Source: Phragmites australis (lineage: Eukaryota; Streptophyta; Magnoliopsida; Poales; Poaceae). Taken from it: DNA of 64,000 bases. The notes beneath the pieces are model-generated. The model ran no database searches. It saw only the letters and a program-made list of their open reading frames with translations, and was not told the DNA's origin. The stretch's first letter is position 1; every line of letters starts with the position of its first letter. The position numbers and the translations under genes are program-made. This document shows, piece by piece, positions 34,019-45,310 of the stretch. The stretch is taken from the NCBI RefSeq assembly GCF_958298935.1, contig NC_084923.1, positions 36,982,501 through 37,046,500 on the forward strand, given 5' to 3'.

Positions 34019-36514
34019 ATGGCCGGTGGGCATCGTCTCCAGTGTTCCGGCTCCACTTCCAGTAACGGAACGCCGCCCCACGGCCAAGAGGTTTTTCCCG
34101 CCCAAGGGGATCAGGGCGCTGGGCCCATCAGCGCCGCCGCTGCCGGCGTGCTCTCTGACCCCCAGCAGATGGTCAGGGCCCCGGCCGCTAGGCCCGCCTC
34201 TGGATCACGTCGGGCGCCGCCCCGGCGCAGGCTCGCTTTTAGTGAGGCCAGCCCAGGGAGCGCCTTGCTTGCAGCGCAAGCCCTCCTCAGGCACCCTCCC
34301 ATTCAGGCCACGCCAAACACTCCGGAAGGCCGGTGGATGCAAGACATCGCCGCGTTGGTCGGCACCGCTCGCCGCCAGGTGCAGGTCGAGAGTCCTCGCG
34401 CCACTTTTCAGCGCGGTGCCGCCAGAGTCGGCTCCTCAGCGGGCAACACCCGCACGGGCCGTGGGGTCTCCAGGCGGAGCGTCATCCCCCAGGACGTGTC
34501 GGAGGCCCGGGACCTCCGCTTGCGCCTCGACGAGCGCAGGGGCCACGAAGATGCCCGGGTCACTCTCGAGCGTCAGCGGGAGACCCGGCAGGGGGTTGGG
34601 GCAGAGGACCAGGCTTCCTCTCTCCCGGCCCACGACCAGCGAGGATCCCCGGCTCGCCGTTCCTCTCCACCAAGAACCCCCGCTCGTGCTGCGAGGTACG
34701 GCACCGGTTGCCGCGCCTTCACTGCCGAGCTCCGCCGGGTGAGGTGGCCTTCCAAGTTCCGCCCCGAGCTGCCAGAGAAGTACGACGGGTCCATCGACCC
34801 CGTCGAGTTCCTCCAGATCTACACGACGGCCGTCCAAGCGGCCGGAGGCAGCGAAAAGGTGATGGTAAATTACTTTCATGTTGCCTTGAGGGGTTCCGCC
34901 CGCTCCTGGCTTATGAACTTACCCCCAGGATCTATCAGCTCCTGGGACGACTTGTGCCACCAATTTGTGGCCAACTTTCAGGGTACGTTCGCGCGTCCCG
35001 GGCTGGAGTGCGACCTCCACGCCGTCCAACAGCAGGAAGGGGAGACGCTGCGTCGATTCATACAGCGTTTCAGCCAGGTTCGCAACACTATTCCGCGAGT
35101 GGCCCCCCATGCTGTTATTGTTGCCTTTCGGCAGGGCGTACGCGATGAGCGGATGCTCGAGAAGCTAGGCACGCACGAGATCGAGACCCCTGCGGAACTT
35201 TTCGCACTGGCCGATAAGTGCGCCAAAGCGGCGGAGGCCAGGGCATGGCATGCTCCTCGCCCCACTTCCGATCGACCAAGTTCTTCCCGCTCTGATAGGC
35301 GGGAAAAGAAAAAGAGGAGGAAGCGCGAGGCTGCTCCTGTTGAGCCAGCTCAAGCCCCCGCTCGTGGAAGGCAGCAAGAGCCCGATCGCCGACAAGAGCG
35401 TCGGCCCGAAGCCGATCGGCGCCCCGTCAGGACTCCTGCTCGGGCTCCTCCTAGGGCCTCGGCGCCCGCGAGGGCCCCAGCGCCGGTTAGGGCATCAGCT
35501 CCAGCAAGAGCCCCGGCCCCTGGTCGGCCCCCTATTCCAGCGAGGGTCCCCGCTCCCGCGGGGCCTGAGCCAGGTAAATGGTGTCCCATACACCAGACCA
35601 GATGGCACGATCTCACGGAGTGCCGTACGGTCAAGGGACTCGTAGAGCAGCGCCAGAGGGAGCGCGACGAATCCCGCGGGGGAGGCAATACCGAGGTCAT
35701 CCCCGACAATACCGAGCTCGGCTTCCAGGAGCCCGAGCATACGGTTGCCTTCATCAACGGAGGCGCCTACACACCCTGCTCGCGCCGTGGCATCAAAGTC
35801 ATGCGGCGCGAAGTGTGCTCGGCAACCCCGAGCGAGGAGGCCGCAAGACCCCTGAGGTGGTCGGATGCTCCGATCACGTTCAGCATGGCCGACCACCCCG
35901 TCAGTACTGCAGCTGTGGGGCGACTGCCTCTGGTCGTGTCTCCCACTGTCTGCAATGTTAAAATCGGCAGAGTGCTGGTCGACGGCGGCGCCGGTCTCAA
36001 CCTCCTCTCCAAAGAGGCCTTTGAGAAGCTGCAAGTGCCTTCCCGACGCCTGAAGCCGTCGCTCCCCTTCTGTGGAGTAACGCCCGGGCACTCCCTGCCC
36101 CTCGGGCAGGTTGAGTTGCCTGTCACGTTCGGAAGCCGGGACAACTTTCGTACGGAGAGCGTCCTCTTCGATGTCGCAGAGCTCCCTCTCCCCTACAACG
36201 CCATCCTCGGGCGTCCGGCGCTTGCCAAGTTCATGATGGCCGTGCATTATGCATACCTTACGGTTAAGATGCCCGGCCCCGCAGGCTCTATCTCCGTAAC
36301 CGCTGACTCCGGTGGCGCTGTCTCCTGCGCCGAACAAACCTATATGGCCTTAGTCTCAGCGCAAGCCGAGGCTGGTGGCTCTTCAGGGGGCCCGGGACCC
36401 TCTACATCCAGACCCCGACTCGCCGCCGACACTTCCGTTCCAACGAAGGAGGTCAAGGTGGGCGAAGACGCTGCCCAGGTTGTCCGTATCGGCAGCGACC
36501 TGGGCAGCAAATAG
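34019..36514 (+). CDS. Gag-protease polyprotein of the Tat element
   Basis: 831 aa from the first ATG after the 5' LTR (MAGGHRLQ); the frame is open back into the LTR but that part precedes the primer site. The central retrotransposon Gag domain (about residues 255-410) has FRPELPEKYDGSIDPVEFLQIY, HVALRGSARSWLMNLP and RFIQRFSQVRNTI. Then a basic, proline- and alanine-rich repeat (PARAPAP type), and a W-C-x2-H-x4-H-x4-C motif near 'KWCPIHQTRWHDLTEC'. The protease follows: VKIGRVLVDGGAGLNLLS carries the DGGA version of the aspartic active site usual in Tat elements, and ends with NAILGRPALAKF. Makes the virus-like particle shell and processes the polyprotein. Ends at TAG (36512-36514), with pol continuing in the same frame. 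Confidence 0.93.
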   Translation: MAGGHRLQCSGSTSSNGTPPHGQEVFPAQGDQGAGPISAAAAGVLSDPQQMVRAPAARPASGSRRAPPRRRLAFSEASPGSALLAAQALLRHPPIQATPNTPEGRWMQDIAALVGTARRQVQVESPRATFQRGAARVGSSAGNTRTGRGVSRRSVIPQDVSEARDLRLRLDERRGHEDARVTLERQRETRQGVGAEDQASSLPAHDQRGSPARRSSPPRTPARAARYGTGCRAFTAELRRVRWPSKFRPELPEKYDGSIDPVEFLQIYTTAVQAAGGSEKVMVNYFHVALRGSARSWLMNLPPGSISSWDDLCHQFVANFQGTFARPGLECDLHAVQQQEGETLRRFIQRFSQVRNTIPRVAPHAVIVAFRQGVRDERMLEKLGTHEIETPAELFALADKCAKAAEARAWHAPRPTSDRPSSSRSDRREKKKRRKREAAPVEPAQAPARGRQQEPDRRQERRPEADRRPVRTPARAPPRASAPARAPAPVRASAPARAPAPGRPPIPARVPAPAGPEPGKWCPIHQTRWHDLTECRTVKGLVEQRQRERDESRGGGNTEVIPDNTELGFQEPEHTVAFINGGAYTPCSRRGIKVMRREVCSATPSEEAARPLRWSDAPITFSMADHPVSTAAVGRLPLVVSPTVCNVKIGRVLVDGGAGLNLLSKEAFEKLQVPSRRLKPSLPFCGVTPGHSLPLGQVELPVTFGSRDNFRTESVLFDVAELPLPYNAILGRPALAKFMMAVHYAYLTVKMPGPAGSISVTADSGGAVSCAEQTYMALVSAQAEAGGSSGGPGPSTSRPRLAADTSVPTKEVKVGEDAAQVVRIGSDLGSK

Positions 36515-36553
36515 GAAAGCGCGCTCGTCGCCTTCCTCCGGGCTAACGCGGAC

Positions 36554-39500
36554 GTGTTTGCCTGGCAACCGTCCGATATGCCCGGGATCCCTAGGGAGGT
36601 GATCGAGCATCACTTGGCCGTGCGTCCGGACGCTCGCCCGGTGAAGCAGAAGGTCCGGCGGCAGGCGCCAGAGCGCCAGGAGTTCATCCGCGAGCAAGTC
36701 CGCAAGCTCCTCGACGCCGGATTTATCCGAGAAGTCCTCCACCCCGACTGGTTAGCAAATCCAGTCGTCGTCCCGAAGGCCAACGGCAAGCTCCGCATGT
36801 GCGTGGACTACACCGACCTTAACAAGGCTTGTCCAAAAGATCCTTTCCCTTTACCTCGCATTGATCAAATCATAGATTCAACTGCGGGATGTGATCTTTT
36901 GTGCTTCCTAGACGCGAATTCTGGGTATCACCAGATTCGCATGGCCATAGGGGACGAGGAAAAAACTGCTTTTACTACCCCGGTGGGGACTTATTGCTAC
37001 ATGTCAATGCCCTTCGGCCTGCGCAACGCTGGATCATCCTTCCAGCGCGCCATTCGAATCACACTTAACTCGCAGGTCGGCCGCAACGTCGAGGCCTACA
37101 TCGACGATCTCGTGGTCAAAACCCGAGACCGCGCCACCCTGCTCGAGGACCTTGCCGAGACTTTCGACAGTCTCCGCTCTACCCGCCTCAAGCTCAACCC
37201 GGAGAAATGTGTCTTCGGGGTCCCGGCGGGCAAGCTCCTTGGTTTCTTGGTCTCTGGCCGAGGAATCGAGGTCAATCCGGAGAAGATCCGGGCCATCGAG
37301 CAGATGCGACCCCCGGCTCGACTCAAGGAGGTCCAGCGCCTCGCCGGCTGCATGGCCGCCCTCGGGCGCTTCATCTCCAAGCTCGGGGAACGGGGGCTCC
37401 CCCTCTTCAAGCTTCTGAAGAGATCCGGTCATTTCGACTGGACGCCGGAGGCCGAGCAGGCCTTCCGCGACTTAAAGAAATACCTCACCTCGCCGCCCGT
37501 TTTGGTGGCTCCTTCTCAAGGTGAGCCCCTGCTACTTTACGTTTCGGCCACTCCTCAGGTTGTGAGCGTAGTATTGGTGGTGGAGCGAGACGAGTGTTCA
37601 GGGCCGGATGCTGGGTCCCAGCTCCCAGAGGCCCCCGACCACTCACCTGTCCTCGTGGCTCCCCCGGAGCTAGGGGTCGAGCCCGAGCACGCTGCTCTTC
37701 CTAGCCAAGGAATCGAGCTCGAATGCCCGGCCAACCCCGACCATGCCGTCGCCCCTGGGGGCTGTAGCAGCCCCCCGGGCGGGGCCACCGTCCGGGCCCG
37801 CCGGGCACAGCGACCGGTGTACTTCGTCAGCGAGGTCCTCCGGGAAGCCAAGACAAGGTATCCTCAGGCTCAGAAGCTGCTCTATGCCGTGCTCGTCGCC
37901 TCCCGGAAGCTGCGCCACTACTTCCAGGCGCACAAAGTCTCAGTGGTTACCACTTATCCCCTGGGACCCATTCTCCGAAATCGGGAGGGCACCGGGCGCG
38001 TTGTCAAATGGGCAGTAGAGCTGGCGGAGTTCGATCTACACTTCGTTAGTCGCCAGGCAATTAAAAGCCAGGCGCTCTCCGACTTCTTGGCAGAGTGGAC
38101 CCCCATCCCCTGCGTCGACCCAGAAGAGTTTTCTGCCTATCCCGGGCGCGACATGCCCGGGTACTGGGTCATGCACTTCGACGGCTCCCTCTCGCTGAAA
38201 GGCGCAGGGGCCGGAGTGGTTCTCACCTCCCCAACGGGTGAAGAGCTCCGGTACGTCGTACAGTTGCATTTCCGCGCATCCAACAACATGGCGGAGTATG
38301 AAGGTCTCATCGCCGGCCTCCGGGCTGCGGTGGGGCTCGGGATTCGTCGCCTCCTGGTCAAGGGGGACTCCCAGCTGGTCGTCAACCAGGTCTCCAAGGA
38401 GTACCAGTGCACGGATCCTCAAATGACGGCGTACGTGGTCGCGGTCAGGAAGCTCGAGAAACGCTTCGATGGCCTTGAATTGCGGCATATCCCTCGCCGC
38501 GACAACGCTTCGGCCGACGAGCTATCTCGCCTGGCCTCATCACGTGCGCGCGTCCCTGCCGGAGTCTTTGAAGAAAGACTCACACGGCCTTCCATCCTGC
38601 CTGCCGAACAGGGTGAAGGGGAAACCTCGAACTCAATTCAGGGGACCCCGGCGGTGCCCTCAGTGGGAAGCCCCGTCAGGCCGCCGCCGTCCGGCGAGTG
38701 CGCTGTGCTCGCCGAATGTTCTCAAGATGCCTCGTGGATGTCTGACATCCGAGGGTACTTGAAAGAAAGGTTCCTACCCGAGGATGAGGCGACTGCCGAA
38801 AGGGTTGCTCGGCAGTCCAAACGCTATGCCATTGTAGACGGGGATCTCTACCGACGTAGCGCAGGAGGTGTTCTCCTGAAATGCATCTCTCGGGCAGAAG
38901 GCGGCGATCTTCTCGCTGAGATCCACGAGGGCGAGTGCGGTGGCCATTCATCGTTCCGCACGCTGGTCGGGAAAGCCTTCCGGCAAGGTTTCTACTGGCC
39001 CACAGCTCTCCAGGATGCTTCCGAGCTGGTTCGGCGCTGCAGGGCATGCCAGTTCCATGCAAAGCAGGTTCACCAGCCAGCTCAGGCTCTCCATACCATT
39101 CCCCTGTCATGGCCTTTCGCGGTCTGGGGTTTGGACATTTTGGGTCCATTCCCCCGAGCAATCGGGGGCTATGCGTACCTATATGTCGCTATCGACAAAT
39201 TCACCAAATGGCCGGAGGCAGTCCCGGTCGTCAAGGTGACCAAAGGCACGGCGCTCCAGTTTATCCGCGGCATCACTGGTCGATTTGGCGTCCCCAATCG
39301 GATCATCACCGACAACGGCACCCAGTTCACTAGTGCCTTGTTCGGGGACTATTGCGAGGATCTTGGCATCAAACTTTGCTTCGCTTCCGTCGCTCATCCT
39401 CGGAGTAACGGGCAGGTCGAGCGTGCCAACGCGGAGATACTAAAGGGCCTCAAGACCCGGACCTATGACGTGCTCGCTAAGCACGGGAAGGGATGGGTAG

Positions 39501-39970
39501 ATGAGCTGCCGGCCGTGCTATGGGCCAACCGGACTACGCCAAGCCGCGCCACCGGGGAAACTCCTTTCTTCCTCGTCTACGGCGCCGAGGCGGTCCTCCC
39601 CTCCGAGCTTACTCTAGGCTCCCCCCGAGTGCACGCGTACTCTGAGGGTGAGCAGGAGCATCAAAGGCGCGACGACGTAGACTACCTGGAAGAGCGCCGG
39701 CGGCGTTCTGCTGTCCGGGCGGCTCGGTACCAGCAGAGTTTGCGCCGTTATCATCTGCGTCACGTCCGGGCCCGGTCTTTCGAGGTGGGGGACCTAGTTC
39801 TCCGGCGCATCCAGTCGCGCGAAGGAATGAATAAGTTGTCCCCTGTGTGGGAAGGTCCGTTCACCGTGATCGCGGTCCCCCGGGCAGGTTCTTTCAGGTT
39901 GGCAACGGAGGAGGGGCAGCCACTCCCGAATCCGTGGAACATCGAGCATCTCCGACGCTTCTACCCGTAG
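36554..39970 (+). CDS. RT / RNase H / RNase H / integrase part of the Tat polyprotein
   Basis: Open from 36515, directly after the gag-pro TAG and in the same frame; first ATG 36554 (1138 aa). Reverse transcriptase has [12 protein letters not shown] (about 118), [13 protein letters not shown] and the YIDD box (182-185). The first RNase H is degenerate and has a proline/glutamate-rich insertion of about 65 residues before [10 protein letters not shown] second RNase H (about 535-660) keeps [21 protein letters not shown] and [10 protein letters not shown]. Integrase: an H-x-H/C-x2-C finger ([10 protein letters not shown]...RRCRACQ), then a DD35E core with GLDILGPF (about 859), ITDNG (about 919) and GQVE, exactly 35 residues between the last D and E, and a C-terminal GDLVLRR...GPF module. 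Expression needs readthrough of the TAG or fails. Confidence 0.93.
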   Translation: MFAWQPSDMPGIPREVIEHHLAVRPDARPVKQKVRRQAPERQEFIREQVRKLLDAGFIREVLHPDWLANPVVVPKANGKLRMCVDYTDLNKACPKDPFPLPRIDQIIDSTAGCDLLCFLDANSGYHQIRMAIGDEEKTAFTTPVGTYCYMSMPFGLRNAGSSFQRAIRITLNSQVGRNVEAYIDDLVVKTRDRATLLEDLAETFDSLRSTRLKLNPEKCVFGVPAGKLLGFLVSGRGIEVNPEKIRAIEQMRPPARLKEVQRLAGCMAALGRFISKLGERGLPLFKLLKRSGHFDWTPEAEQAFRDLKKYLTSPPVLVAPSQGEPLLLYVSATPQVVSVVLVVERDECSGPDAGSQLPEAPDHSPVLVAPPELGVEPEHAALPSQGIELECPANPDHAVAPGGCSSPPGGATVRARRAQRPVYFVSEVLREAKTRYPQAQKLLYAVLVASRKLRHYFQAHKVSVVTTYPLGPILRNREGTGRVVKWAVELAEFDLHFVSRQAIKSQALSDFLAEWTPIPCVDPEEFSAYPGRDMPGYWVMHFDGSLSLKGAGAGVVLTSPTGEELRYVVQLHFRASNNMAEYEGLIAGLRAAVGLGIRRLLVKGDSQLVVNQVSKEYQCTDPQMTAYVVAVRKLEKRFDGLELRHIPRRDNASADELSRLASSRARVPAGVFEERLTRPSILPAEQGEGETSNSIQGTPAVPSVGSPVRPPPSGECAVLAECSQDASWMSDIRGYLKERFLPEDEATAERVARQSKRYAIVDGDLYRRSAGGVLLKCISRAEGGDLLAEIHEGECGGHSSFRTLVGKAFRQGFYWPTALQDASELVRRCRACQFHAKQVHQPAQALHTIPLSWPFAVWGLDILGPFPRAIGGYAYLYVAIDKFTKWPEAVPVVKVTKGTALQFIRGITGRFGVPNRIITDNGTQFTSALFGDYCEDLGIKLCFASVAHPRSNGQVERANAEILKGLKTRTYDVLAKHGKGWVDELPAVLWANRTTPSRATGETPFFLVYGAEAVLPSELTLGSPRVHAYSEGEQEHQRRDDVDYLEERRRRSAVRAARYQQSLRRYHLRHVRARSFEVGDLVLRRIQSREGMNKLSPVWEGPFTVIAVPRAGSFRLATEEGQPLPNPWNIEHLRRFYP

Positions 39971-40343
39971 ATGGTCAAGCTCGCGGTTCAGGTTGATAAG
40001 GCCGGGGGCTTCTCCTCGCCCGAGCAATCTGGAGGCTTCGCCCCGTATGGTAAATCGCTGTCGCCCAACCTTGTAAATATCGTACATTCAGTATTTTAAT
40101 AAAGCAATCACTATGGCAAATTATTTCTCTGGATTCCCTATGTTTAACCTGTCTGGTGAGGTGCTCGGTTGTGCGAGAAAAAGTTCGCTCTCTCGTTTTT
40201 TCCCATTGATAAAAGAATCCCAATCGGTATACATGCGAGCAGTCGCCGCTGACTTACGTCCGACGTGGTAGGCTGTGGTGTTCGGTGTCGTGACGGGCTC
40301 CCGGGCACTAACCGAGTTTCGGGGCGCTCTGAGTAATCCCATC

Positions 40344-40360
40344 ACTCGAGCTGCTCGAGT
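40344..40360. repeat. 17-bp palindrome, copy 1
   Basis: ACTCGAGCTGCTCGAGT, perfect arms around a central T, followed by 'aggccggagctcaggcc'. Copy 2 is at 41113-41129. Confidence 0.85.
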
Positions 40361-41112
40361 AGGCCGGAGCTCAGGCCCCCGGAGCGAGCTGTCGGTGCTC
40401 GGTCTGGCCTGTCATACCCGGGTGCCACCGAACCATAGGACCTCTAGGTTATGCCTCTGTCCGCCCTTGTCTTCCGGTTCGGGTATTCGAGAGGTCTCGG
40501 GTCGAAAAAACAAGAGCAGTCTAAGGCAAGTACCGCACTAACAAAGCGCACCAGACAAAGAAATTCTACATTTTCTCTATCAAGTCACAGGACAGCAATC
40601 ACAAGCAGCTCGGCCGCGAGGGCTTCAATGCCCCGGTCTCTGGTCGGCCCCCAGGGTTCTTCGGGTGGTCCTACCGCCTAGGCTTGGGTGGTCGGGATCA
40701 CCCGACCCTAGGAGCCTCGTATGCCCATGGGCGGTCGGGCGCTCCGTTGAAAGGATCAAGTTCCCGGGCCCCCGGGCTCGGAATCAACCCCTTCTGGGTC
40801 GGCTGGCCGGAAGGCCGACGGCTGCCCGGTGAGTGGTTATATTCAAACAAATCTGCTTTCAGTAACTTTATGTTCCCGAGTCATTCTCGGGGGCTCTCGC
40901 ACTTTAATCTGCTCGGTGAGGTGGTCTCCTGGCCCGTGAACAAACCCTGCCGCGTGTCGGCCTTTTTCTAGAACGACAGAGCGGTTCGTAGAAAGAAGTA
41001 CCGTGCGTGCGATAACGTTCGACCGAAGCCCTTCGTGGTGGTCGTGGTGGTCGGTCCGCTCTTAAGGACCCCGAGCACTACCGAGTCCTCAGGTGCCCTG
41101 GGTAATCCTATC

Positions 41113-41129
41113 ACTCGAGCTGCTCGAGT
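41113..41129. repeat. 17-bp palindrome, copy 2
   Basis: Same palindrome, followed by 'agtccggagctcaggcc' and, as in copy 1, a 'gggca/tgccaccgaacc' block about 60 bp on. Confidence 0.85.
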
Positions 41130-41635
41130 AGTCCGGAGCTCAGGCCTTGGGGGCAGGCTGTCAGTACTCGGTCCGGCCCTTTTTTGAGCCCGGGCACCAC
41201 CGAACCGCGAGGACTCTTGGTCACATTCTCGCTCGCACGCGTCTCCCTTCTACCGGCTGAGTGGTCGCAAAGTGAAAAGGTGTTCACTGGGCACGGCGTG
41301 TTCCGGGCAGGGCCGTTCTATCTCCCGGGCAGGGAGTCTGTGTCTTTGTTTCTTAAGCTAGGCAGTACGGACTCGCGAGAGCTCGAAGGCTGGCTGCGCC
41401 AACACCGGCGACCACAACTACTTCGTTTTTCGGGGATGGAAAGGTCGGGAGCGGCCCGACTGAGTACTCCTCGGGACTTCCAGACAGAGCGCCGGAAAGA
41501 AACCTCAAGCATACAAAAGAAATTGAAGTTGCGAGCCCAAGGAAAAGCTGCCATTATATTCACAAGACCTGGACAAAGCTTTTTCTAAAGGTTCACTCCT
41601 ACATCTGCAACAAAAAAGATAAGGGCGCCGCCGGC

Positions 41636-44600
41636 CTAGTCTGCGGCAGAGGCGTCGGCTGAGTCTTCTGAGTCGTCCTCGGGGGCTGGCGGTGGTGGCA
41701 CCTCCCGCCTGAAGCCGGCCGCCACCGCAGAGGCGGTACTACTAACCGCTGCCCGGGCGGCCTCCTCCTCAGCCTCGACCACTCCCTCCCGCGCCGGCTC
41801 CAGCGGGAAGTTCGGGTCCCTGCTTCGGTAGCAGGCCAGGACATGCTCAGCCACGGCATGAGCCAGGCCACGTCCCTCCCGGGCAGCGAGCTCCTGGACT
41901 GCCCAGGGCAGGGTCTCGAGGCGCTCGCAGACTTGCTGCAGCTCCAGCACTTGCCGTGCGGGGCCGTCGCCCTTCGTGTCGCCGACAAGCCGCCCAAGGC
42001 CGCCTTTCTCCATGGCCCGTCGCATCCGCCGGAGTATATCCTCCAGCATCTGCACCAGGTTAACCCGCGAGACGAAGGCCGCCTCGAGCTTCTCCTTGGC
42101 GACCCGCAGCTGTGCCTCAAGTCCCTGGTCCCCGGCCGGACCAGAAGAACCGCCGGCTGCGGCAGGGGCAGCATCCTGCTTCGCCTTGGCCACCACCTCG
42201 GACAGGGCCTGTTCACGGGCGGTCAGTTCCGCCTCGTGTTTCGCGTTCTCTTCCGCCCTGGTAGCCGCGGCGGCCGCCGCGGCAGCTGCCTCGCCTTCCC
42301 GGCGACTCAGCTCGCCTTCCCGGCGACTCAGCTCACTCTCCCGCCGGGCCAGCGCCTCCTCCTGCTGGACCACCGAGTCCTCCCGGGCTCCGAGGTCAGA
42401 CGCTGACAGCGCGTTGTCCACTTCCCGGATGGAGACGTCCTCTTCCCAGCGCTTGATTTCTCCTCTGATCCTCTGGAGGTCGTCTTCCCAGCGCTGGAGG
42501 TCGGCGCGCGTCTTCTCGACCGCACCCTCTCGGCGGGCCAGCTCGGCCTGCCGCTCCTCTGCAAGCCGCTCCCGGGCCGTGACTGCCGCCTCCCTCACCT
42601 GCGCCTGCCCCATCCTGGCAAGGGCATCGGCAGCCTGCCGCCTCGACGCCTCGGCCAGGCGGGCGGCGTCTTCAAGTTCCCGCGCGGCTCCCGCGCGGAT
42701 GTCATCAAGGAGTTTTTGCTCCCGCACGGTTGCCGCACGGGCCTCCTCTCGGGCGCCGGCCAGCTGCGCCCTCTCCAGTGCCAGGCGGGCGCGCTCGGCT
42801 TCGAGCTCCCCCTCCTTGGCATCCACCGCCGCGCCCAACTGCTCGACGGCAGCTCGGACGCCTTCAATGGCGGCCGAGAAGGGATCGGTAGGCCGGCCGG
42901 GCACCGCGAGCGCCGAGGGCTCCCGGGCTTCTCCGCCGGATCCCTCCAGGGGGGCCAAGCTCTCCGCCGGGCCCTGCGCCGCCATCCGCCCCGGGCTCTG
43001 ACTGGCCGGGGTAGGCTCCTCCGGAACCAAGGCCTCGGACGGCGGCTGCGCTCCTGCATCAGCCGCCTTGGCCACCGGTCCCGACGAGGTATCCGCCTCC
43101 ACTGTTCTCCGCCCCGGGCTCTCCGCGCCCGGGGTAGGCTCCGCCGGCGCCGTTTCCGTAGTCGCCGCCACTACCTCTCTCCCCACAGCCGCCCCGTCGA
43201 TTGACGCCTCCACGTCAATCGGCGCCTCCGCCGTTCCTACACTTGCCTGCGCTGGCGCAGCGGGCAGGTTCGGCTCCGCCCTTGGCGCCTGCTCCTTCTC
43301 CGACGCCGCAACGGCTGCGGCCGGCCTACGGGAGACAAGTAAAAGAGTCAAAACTTAGTTCGGGCCGAAGATACCCATGGGAAAGCAAGAGAAATAACTC
43401 ACCGATATCGCCACTTGGCCGCTGGGAGCCGGACGTCCGGGTCCGGTGACGTCGGTCCGGACCCCTCCCGCCGCCTCTTTCGCTGGGGGCTCGGCTGGGC
43501 CACAGCACGGGCCTCGGGTGCCGCCGCCCGAGTCTCGGACTCCGCCGTGCAGGTCGCCGGCGTGGTCGCAGGCGTCGGCGCGGGCCCCATCCGCACCAGG
43601 CGCGGCTCCAGTACCGGGAACGCCGCCGCTGCCGTCGGCGACGGCGGAGACTCCGGCGGCAGGATCAAATTCCGGGGTCTTTTTCCCCGGTCTCCCGGCG
43701 TCGACTCCGCGGCAGCTTCGGGGGCAGCCTCTTCTCCGGCGCGGCGGCTGCTGGTTGCGGCAGCCCCGTCGCCGGCCTGCGCCGCGCTGCCAACGCCCTC
43801 CTCGCCCAGGAGATCTTCCAGCCCGGGGAGTTCGGAGGCCTCGGGACTCCGGCTTCTTGGCCGGTCCACGGGCCCTTGGGCGTCGAACTCCGGCAGCCGC
43901 TTCAGGATAGCCACCCGGTCGGGATTGGCGCAGAGCGCCATCTCCGGCCACGGAAGCTCCGCCCGGCTCATGTCCTCCGACCCGGTGATCACTCGGATCA
44001 TCCCTCGCAGCTCCGCCTGCCCCAGATCCCAGCTCGCGCCGATCTGGGTCCTGGTGATGTCCTCCGGCCCGGTGTAGAACCAGCTTGGCCGGGCCCGCTC
44101 CCGCAAGGGCGCCAGTCGACGTCGCAGGAAGTCCGCGACCACCATAACGGAGGTTAGCCCGGACTCGCGCAGCTCCAGGATGCGCTCCAGCACCGGCTTT
44201 AGCCTCGCATCTTCTGGCGGCGGCGCCTCCCACGTCGATCGCCGAGGTTCCGCCGCCTTCTCTGGCAGTTCGAGCCGCTCGTGGGGGTCGGTGTCGACGA
44301 AGAACCAGTCCCGTCGCCACTCCTCCCACTTGCTGCGCACCACCTGGGGGATATATTGGTCCCCCAGGCCTTCCCGAAGCCGAAGGTTGCAGCACCCCGC
44401 AACATCCGCCGTGGAGTGCCCCCTCTTCTTCCCCACCGGTCGAAGGACGAAGAAATGGCGAAGCAGCGTCGCCGACGGCACCACCCCCACGAACATTTCG
44501 CAGAGATGGGCGAAGACCGCCAGCGCCACGACGGAGTTGGGGCTCAGGTGCGCCATCTGGATGCCGTAAGTCTCCAGCACTTGCATGAAGAATGCGGAGA

Positions 44601-44826
44601 ACGGCGGCACCAGCCCCGCCGCCACGAAGGAGGTGAAGAGGACCGTTCGTCCGGGAACGGTCGTCGCCGGCGTCAGAGTTGCCGGCTTCACCACCACAGC
44701 GCCTTCCTGACCCTCCGGCACCAGCAGCTTCCTAATTTTGTCCGCCGCCTCCTCATTCCTCAGGCGAGACTCCGGCAAAACGCTGATCGGAGCCCGATCC
44801 CGGCGTCCCCCTCCAACCTTCGACAT
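41636..44826 (-). CDS. Antisense spliced gene of the Tat element (Transposase_28-like plus coiled coil)
   Basis: Two exons on the strand opposite to gag-pol: 44826-43403 and 43325-41636, joined across a 77-nt intron (GTGAGTTATT...CTCCCGTAG). The join splits a CGG codon and keeps frame, giving about 1037 aa from MSKVGGG. An open frame reaches back to 44958, but that start is upstream of the TATA box. Residues about 15-300 match the plant 'putative gypsy type transposon' domain (Pfam Transposase_28) in style: GRTVLFTSFVAAGLVPPFS, FFMQVLETYGIQMAHLSPN, CEMFVGVVPS, WEEWRRDWFFVD. The C-terminal half is an E/A/R-rich coiled coil (LERAQLAGAREEAR and many heptads), ending in an acidic tail. Known additional ORFs of Tat elements lie here; their function is not known. 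The frame is intact, unlike most ORFs in this window. Confidence 0.85.
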
Positions 44827-44944
44827 CTCGTCGGAGAAGAGGGTGGTTTTCGGTGGAAGGAGAGAGAAAAGTAGAAGCACGAAGGAAGCAGAAGCGCGAG
44901 TGCGAGGGAGCGTGAAAAAAGGGAACGGACCGATCCTTCCCCCC

Positions 44945-44952
44945 TTTTTATA
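44945..44952 (-). promoter_or_regulatory. TATA box of the antisense gene
   Basis: Minus-strand GAGATATAAAAAGGGG, about 120 nt before ATG 44826. Predicts a start near 44915. Confidence 0.6.
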
Positions 44953-44959
44953 TCTCAAA

Positions 44960-45295
44960 ATTCAAAAACTGCCGCCCCGACGGTTCGCTCGGCGAAGTGT
45001 CGCCTCGATCGGCGCAACTGACAGGCGAATCTCCCGCCGATCGCGCGATGTCAGCGTTTTTGCCAGGCGTATTTTCCTCGATCTGCGCGGCAACCGCACG
45101 GGCCGCCCATATGATTATCACACCCCTCGGAAGTTGTATGGACACGCGTCCACTCATTTGCCCGTTGGGGTCTGCTTGATGTCTAGAAACCGCAGGGGCC
45201 ACCTCCGGAAAGCTTGCCGCGTGGCATTCGGCCCGCCTTGACCTCGGTCACGACGAAGGGCCCATTCGCAGTCTCTGTCCCATCGGCTGCCAAAC
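44960..45295. other. Spacer between antisense promoter and polypurine tract
   Basis: GC-rich with no coding domain. Any upstream elements of the antisense promoter would lie here. Confidence 0.4.
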
Positions 45296-45310
45296 GGGCC
45301 CGGGGGCTAC
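45296..45310 (+). other. Polypurine tract
   Basis: GGGCCCGGGGGCTAC directly before the 3' LTR. The 'gggggctac' form is common in grass Tat elements. Confidence 0.6.

Larger units (their letters stand above)
39971..41635. other. Non-coding region between pol and the antisense gene
   Basis: No coding domain. Holds two diverged direct repeats, about 40320-40450 and 41090-41220. Confidence 0.6.

Noticed and set aside
35495..36337. 280-codon minus-strand frame opposite gag-pro
   Set aside because: Shadow frame of a real coding region, no domain.
41976..43001. 341-codon + strand frame opposite the antisense gene
   Set aside because: Shadow of the GC-rich coiled-coil coding sequence; very rich in S, R and A, with no domain.
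44827..44958. Longer N-terminus of the antisense gene
   Set aside because: Its ATG lies at or upstream of the TATA box at 44945-44952, so it would not be in the transcript.
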